Positions 22,893 through 27,426 of a stretch of 27,426 nt of DNA are shown here, in pieces. Position 1 is the stretch's first letter; each line of letters starts with the position of its first letter. The notes beneath the pieces are model-generated. The model was given only the letters and a program-made list of their open reading frames with translations, had not been told where the DNA came from and did not search any database. The position numbers and the translations under genes were made by a program. Source of the DNA: DATDCV01 sp036524155 (lineage in GTDB: Bacteria > Verrucomicrobiota > Verrucomicrobiia > Limisphaerales > UBA8199); assembly GCA_036524155.1 (NCBI GenBank), contig DATDCV010000507.1:1-27426 (forward strand), read 5' to 3'.

Positions 22893-25800
22893 TTAGTCTC
22901 CGGGGATTGAGTAAGTTTGGAAGAAGATCTTGATGTCTTTGACGCCATTAGTGCCCAGCGAACCATGGATGAAGCGCTCGATGCCTGCAGCCGGGTCGGA
23001 GAGGAGCGTGCGGCCAGGGATGATCAGCAGCCAGCGCGTGTTCCAGACCGAGCGGCCCACCAGGCGGCCATTCGTGCAGGTTTCCGAGGGATCGAACTGG
23101 CCGTAATCGTGATACGCGCGGAAGGAGGCGAAGCGGCGGATCTGGGCGAGGGGTTCGCGCAGGGAATCAACCACGGGCAGCCAATCGGGGTTATCAACGT
23201 CTGCGGCGCCGACGTTATAGGGGAGCGGGATGGCCTGGTCCAGTACCTGCCAGTGGCGGAGTTGGAGCGCGTTGCGGGTGGGGGAGCGCAGCACATCTTC
23301 TCCTACCGGAATGAGGTACACGCGGGGCTCGTTGGCCAAGCCGCTGATGGTGCTGTCATCATTGGTGGCGTTATAACCGGTAAACCAAACGCCCATTGAG
23401 CGGACCTTCGTGGCAGCGTGGCTGGCATCGTAGGCGTTATCGCCGCCGGCAAGTTCGCGGCCAAAGTAGTTCAGCCCGGCGGTGATGCAGGTCGAGAACG
23501 GGATCACGAGGGCTGGTTCGGCATTGGTGCTGTTGACGAAAGGCCGGCAGTAACGGAAGAAATCCTGATACTGGTTCAGGTCCTCCACCTTGCAGTCTTC
23601 CAGCGCCGTCATCCAGCGCGTATCGCCGTCGCTGCTCCCTGGCAAGATGCGCCACAACTCAGTCCGCAACGAAAACCGGCTGGTTTCAGTCTCCGGGTTG
23701 TTGAAGCCGAGCCGGCCTTTGACCACGTCCCAGTCAGCTTTCATGCGGGCCAGGACGTCGGCCAGGCCCGGCTCGCCGATCGTGCCAGCGACCATCGGCG
23801 CCCCCAACCAGGTGTAGAACCTGCCTGGGGCACGGGCGCGCACGACGTCTTCCAGGAATTTGCTGCCGGCAGTCTGGCGCGTGTCGGACTGGAGGAGACC
23901 GGTCTCGTAATCATACGCCTTGGCCGCGAGGTAGGTATAGCGAGCCGCTAGATCGAAAGCCTGCTGGTAACGCCGCAGCGCGTCGTCGCGGAAAACGCGA
24001 AAAGCGATGTCACCGTAGCGGGCCGTTTGAATGCGCTGGGCGGCCCGCGAGCGCGCCTGGGCCCGTTCCAAAACGATCCGGTCGCCCTCGGCAACCAGCT
24101 TGTCAATCCGTTGCTGGCACTGCTCGACCGCCTGGATCTGAGCCAGCAACTCGGCGGTTTGGACCTCCTGGCCCTGGAGCTTAACGAGCGTGTCCATCGT
24201 TGTCCAGTGCAGCGTGCTCCTGTAAGTGTTGCCTTGGAGCAGCACCTCCCAGTCATGGTCATAAGCCGCCTGGGCAATGTTGCACCCTTCGGTCGCGGCG
24301 GTGAGGCCGTGGGCGGCTAAAGACTTGATCCAGGCTGCCAGGTAAGCCGCTCCGTAAGCTCTTGAAGCAGCCGCAGCCACATGTTCCCTCTCCTTGACAG
24401 GCAGGGGCCCCAGAATGCCGGTAACGCTCGTTGGCAGTTCCAACATTTTGTAAAAACACCACTCCCGGTCCATGTCAGTCACTAAGTCGACCAGATCTTT
24501 TAACTCCCTTAGCCCAGCCATCGTTGTGGCGATGGTCTGCTTCTTCGCCAGATAATCCTCACGCGACTGCCATTCATTCGGAAAGCGGGTGTAATCGGCT
24601 TGCCGGTGATCCATCTCCACTTCCAACGCGTAGAGGTTCTGTTCATACTCGGCGGCTTTGGCCTCCAGCGCATACCATCCTTGCACGTAGTCGGACAATG
24701 CCAGTTGGAGTTCGCCCTGGGCTCGCCGATGGCCTCTCCACCCGGCCGGCTTAAGCTTGAGCCCGTTATCAGCGAGGCACACGGTGATCTGGTTCGTGGC
24801 ACTGAAATCGCGCCAATTAACGCTACCCAGGTCTAGATAATCCTCAACATTGGTGCCCTTCCAGTCATTCGTGACGTTGAAACCGACGGTGTACATTTCA
24901 ATCTGCATCACCTGGCCTGTCGGCGCCTGGCTCAACAGGTTCTCCAAATCGAGGATTTGCCAGTCGATCAAGTCCGGGCCGTCATACCCTTGGGGGTAAT
25001 TGCCCGTTGCTCCGATGTCGTCGGCGTACGGATAACCGTAGATCTCGACCAACTCGTTCTTGTAATCGAGTTCGCTCTTGGCGAGAGCCTGGCCGAGATC
25101 GGCGGCGGATTCGAACTGTTTGCGTAGCTGGAGCGTTGCCCCGCGCGCCTGGTCATAGGCTACACAGGCGTTATAGACCGCCTGGAGCGCCCGGTCATAG
25201 ATTTGTTCGAAATGAGTTTTGCCGGCGTCAATCGCCGCGGGATCAATATCGAACGGTACCACCCCGCGCGCGAGGCCCAGCGGATTGAGGCCGCCATCCG
25301 CGCTATCGGTCTGCATTTGGATCTCGTGATAACTGGCGGCAATCTCACGCAACTCAGGGGTCGACTCGCGGTCGATCTTCTGGATGCCCTGGGGAGGCAG
25401 ATCCTGGCCGCTGATCTGGGTCAGGTTGGTGAGCGATTCAACCATGAGTGAGTTGGCCGTTATCCAGTCGTAATAAGCGGCCTGACCGGCCCGGCTGGCC
25501 CATTCGCCGATCCCCCATGCCCGCTCGGGGTTGCTATCGAGGTAGCCCGGGCAGCGGCCGGTGGCATCCTCGGAATAGTTGCGGCGGAAGGTATCCTTCA
25601 CAATCTGGGCGCCAGTGCGGGCGCGGGCGGCGGCAGTTTCCGCGAATTTCTGCTCGTCAAAGAAATCAGTGCTGACGGCGGTGCTGGTGCCGATCAAAGT
25701 GGCGCTCGGTTCGGTTTGCCAGCCGAAGTTGGTGTAAGAGAGCAGGTCGTAGTAGTGGCCGATGGCGCTGAGATAATGGCCCCAGGCATCGCCGTGTCCC

Positions 25801-27426
25801 TGCGGATAAAGCCGCTTGGCGTCCTCGGCGGTGATGGTGCCACTCGTGTTAGTTGGATCCCCCCGGATGGCGTAATTGTAGGCGTAGGCCGGCTCGCCGC
25901 CGTTAATGCCAGCCGTAAAATTCCAGATCAACCGGTTGTATACCGGGGGACAGTTCGTGGGGAACGGGCTGAGACTATCGTCGCGGCCCCGAAGGAGCGT
26001 CAATTCCTCGTCGAGCAAGGTGGGCACCTGGTTCATGAATGGAAAGATGGACATGGCGGTACCGCCGGCAGCATCAGTCGACAGCTCCTGCGGGAAGGCA
26101 ATCGTCGGGTCCATCGCGTCGGCGTAGGCTTCATTGCCCAGCAGCATGTAAAGATCATGCAGCCGGCTGGCAGCATACAAAAGTGTCTCGTTTATGCTGC
26201 TGTCATTGGTGAGACCGGCTCGAAGGCTAAAGTCCATCGCCCGGTTGAATACCGTTTCGTAGACTGGGATTAAGCCCGCCTGGCTCACCGCGTCCATGTT
26301 GAGTGCCACATCCCCTTCGTACGGGCCGCCGGCCTGGCTGATCATGGTCACGCGGGTATCCACTGGGTTGACGGTCATGTCGGGTAACATTTGGAGAAAG
26401 GGGTTGATGCCGTTCATCACGCGCTTCACCCAGCCCGGCGCGAGTTGCGATTTCCAATCGCTCCATGTATCGCGACTGGGGCCATTGGTGTTATGCGGCC
26501 GGTATTGGAGGGCGAAGTAGTGATCCGAGAGCGTAAAGGGGCTGGCGCCTCCTATCGTCACCTCGTTGGCACCTTGAGCCGCGTCTGTGTCGCCGTAAAG
26601 ATTCCAGTCGCTAAGCATATCGGTATTGGGAGGCAAGCCGCCGACCGGCGCGGCCCAGCGCCAGCGAAAATCGCATTGGCTAACCTGCCCGGCGAAATCG
26701 GCGCTGCACCGTACCGAAAGCTGTTCGCCTAGCACATCAGCCGGCTGCAGAACCAGGAGGTCACCCGTGTAAAGGTTCGTGTCCACCTTGATGACCGCCA
26801 GGCTAACAGGCAAGGCCGGCGGGACCTGGTTGCGGTTGTCGCTGTTATTGAAGGCCAGAGTCGCATAGCCGCAGCCGTCCGCCAGCCGCGCCCCCAGGGC
26901 TGCATGCACATAGGATTGGTTAGCCACGATGTTGGCGATGGAATCGGGCAAATCCTCCACGGCCTGGTCCCACTTGTTCTTGGAGTCGATGCCGACCGCC
27001 GCGGCTTTGACTTGTTCCTTTTCAAAACCCTCGAGCAGGTTCAGCAGCAGGTACGCATCCCCGGTGAGTGGTTGGCTGTAAACGCCCGCGACCATTAACT
27101 GATCTACTTTATGATCATAATAGAGGCGCGGGTAAAGCGAAGGGGACAAGGTCGGAAAGAGGTAGTGACCGCTGGCGGTGTCATAGCGGGCCAGGTGGTT
27201 TGCGATCATTTCGTCCACGACGGACGGGTCGAGGCTGGTGCCGCGGGCGGCGGCTGGATCAAACAGATCCACACTGTGCCGGGGTTCTGGGTCATATTGG
27301 GTCTGCTCATAGGCCTGTTCATAGACCACATCAACGCTGAGCTGATCCCATATCTCCGGCAGGCCTTCCTTGGCTTTGGTCAGGGTCTGGCCGAGCCGCA
27401 GGAGCGGCGCCTCCGGCCACGTGACG
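22893..27426 (-). CDS. Giant uncharacterised protein (partial, N-terminus beyond window)
   Basis: The frame is open from the window edge to the TAA at 22893-22895, giving 1510 visible residues. The GTG at 27329 is internal: the 32 codons before it (TWPEAPLLRLGQTLTKAKEG...) read as good protein. No named domain is recognised. The visible order is a mixed alpha/beta part, a beta-rich stretch about 190-330, then a long helical region about 400-1150 with heptad-like segments (for example LEAKAAEYEQNLYALEVEMDHRQADY and LLAQIQAVEQCQQRIDKLVAEGDRIVLERAQ), and a C-terminal beta-type domain of about 300 residues ending WNTRWLLIIPGRTLL and IKIFFQTYS. EIYGYPYADDIG and GYDGPDL look like a conserved hinge. 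Sequence composition suggests a secreted or surface protein, but the signal region is not visible. The 304-aa calcium-loop gene follows after 2 bp. A structural or toxin-like shaft is possible; evidence is thin. Confidence 0.8.
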   Translation of the reverse strand, partial: VTWPEAPLLRLGQTLTKAKEGLPEIWDQLSVDVVYEQAYEQTQYDPEPRHSVDLFDPAAARGTSLDPSVVDEMIANHLARYDTASGHYLFPTLSPSLYPRLYYDHKVDQLMVAGVYSQPLTGDAYLLLNLLEGFEKEQVKAAAVGIDSKNKWDQAVEDLPDSIANIVANQSYVHAALGARLADGCGYATLAFNNSDNRNQVPPALPVSLAVIKVDTNLYTGDLLVLQPADVLGEQLSVRCSADFAGQVSQCDFRWRWAAPVGGLPPNTDMLSDWNLYGDTDAAQGANEVTIGGASPFTLSDHYFALQYRPHNTNGPSRDTWSDWKSQLAPGWVKRVMNGINPFLQMLPDMTVNPVDTRVTMISQAGGPYEGDVALNMDAVSQAGLIPVYETVFNRAMDFSLRAGLTNDSSINETLLYAASRLHDLYMLLGNEAYADAMDPTIAFPQELSTDAAGGTAMSIFPFMNQVPTLLDEELTLLRGRDDSLSPFPTNCPPVYNRLIWNFTAGINGGEPAYAYNYAIRGDPTNTSGTITAEDAKRLYPQGHGDAWGHYLSAIGHYYDLLSYTNFGWQTEPSATLIGTSTAVSTDFFDEQKFAETAAARARTGAQIVKDTFRRNYSEDATGRCPGYLDSNPERAWGIGEWASRAGQAAYYDWITANSLMVESLTNLTQISGQDLPPQGIQKIDRESTPELREIAASYHEIQMQTDSADGGLNPLGLARGVVPFDIDPAAIDAGKTHFEQIYDRALQAVYNACVAYDQARGATLQLRKQFESAADLGQALAKSELDYKNELVEIYGYPYADDIGATGNYPQGYDGPDLIDWQILDLENLLSQAPTGQVMQIEMYTVGFNVTNDWKGTNVEDYLDLGSVNWRDFSATNQITVCLADNGLKLKPAGWRGHRRAQGELQLALSDYVQGWYALEAKAAEYEQNLYALEVEMDHRQADYTRFPNEWQSREDYLAKKQTIATTMAGLRELKDLVDLVTDMDREWCFYKMLELPTSVTGILGPLPVKEREHVAAAASRAYGAAYLAAWIKSLAAHGLTAATEGCNIAQAAYDHDWEVLLQGNTYRSTLHWTTMDTLVKLQGQEVQTAELLAQIQAVEQCQQRIDKLVAEGDRIVLERAQARSRAAQRIQTARYGDIAFRVFRDDALRRYQQAFDLAARYTYLAAKAYDYETGLLQSDTRQTAGSKFLEDVVRARAPGRFYTWLGAPMVAGTIGEPGLADVLARMKADWDVVKGRLGFNNPETETSRFSLRTELWRILPGSSDGDTRWMTALEDCKVEDLNQYQDFFRYCRPFVNSTNAEPALVIPFSTCITAGLNYFGRELAGGDNAYDASHAATKVRSMGVWFTGYNATNDDSTISGLANEPRVYLIPVGEDVLRSPTRNALQLRHWQVLDQAIPLPYNVGAADVDNPDWLPVVDSLREPLAQIRRFASFRAYHDYGQFDPSETCTNGRLVGRSVWNTRWLLIIPGRTLLSDPAAGIERFIHGSLGTNGVKDIKIFFQTYSIPGD

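Noticed and set aside
25716..26273. 185-codon plus-strand frame inside the giant gene
   Set aside because: The minus-strand frame is continuous for over 1500 codons with protein-like composition; the plus-strand product has no family features.
22893..27426. Assignment of the giant protein as a Tc toxin A subunit
   Set aside because: Only the overall layout is similar. No diagnostic Tc motif was seen, and no TcB or TcC-like gene is in the window.

Overview
The window is high-GC, gene-dense bacterial DNA with 17 coding regions. Fifteen lie on the minus strand; only the purC/phosphoesterase pair is on the plus strand. Two genes run off the edges. No rRNA, tRNA, transposase, integrase or CRISPR array was seen. 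Three things suggest a Verrucomicrobiota member of the Pedosphaera/Limisphaera type, probably from soil: several 7-bp tandem repeats that intrude into gene ends, a secreted protein with thrombospondin-type-3-like calcium loops, and a very large secreted-looking protein. This assignment is inference; no marker gene proves it.

Region 1 (1-6151, minus): a tightly packed glycoconjugate-type operon. Transcription order is a GT-B glycosyltransferase, a type I ABC exporter, two GT4 glycosyltransferases and an APH-like small-molecule kinase cut by the window start. Three of the four junctions are ATGA stop/start overlaps. The likely job is assembly, phosphorylation and export of a glycosylated product.

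Region 2 (6152-8308): a divergent promoter region, then purC (SAICAR synthase) and a Tat-signal metallophosphoesterase. The phosphoesterase converges on the next gene with a 20-bp 3' overlap.

Region 3 (8289-19924, minus): a membrane-anchored Ser/Thr kinase with a large extracytoplasmic sensor, preceded by an RND efflux operon. That operon runs unknown lipoprotein, outer membrane factor, adaptor, RND pump, DUF4410-like lipoprotein. Upstream of it are a stand-alone receiver protein and an AI-2E/PerM family permease that overlap by GTGA. The whole stretch could be read in one direction.

Region 4 (20021-27426, minus): a Tat-signal metallo-beta-lactamase-fold hydrolase. Upstream of it is an intergenic region with a 23-bp-period direct repeat and a strong hairpin. 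Next come a 304-aa calcium-loop secreted protein and, 2 bp away, a protein of more than 1510 aa whose N-terminus lies outside the window. I recognise no named domain in this last protein, and the pair is the least understood part of the window.
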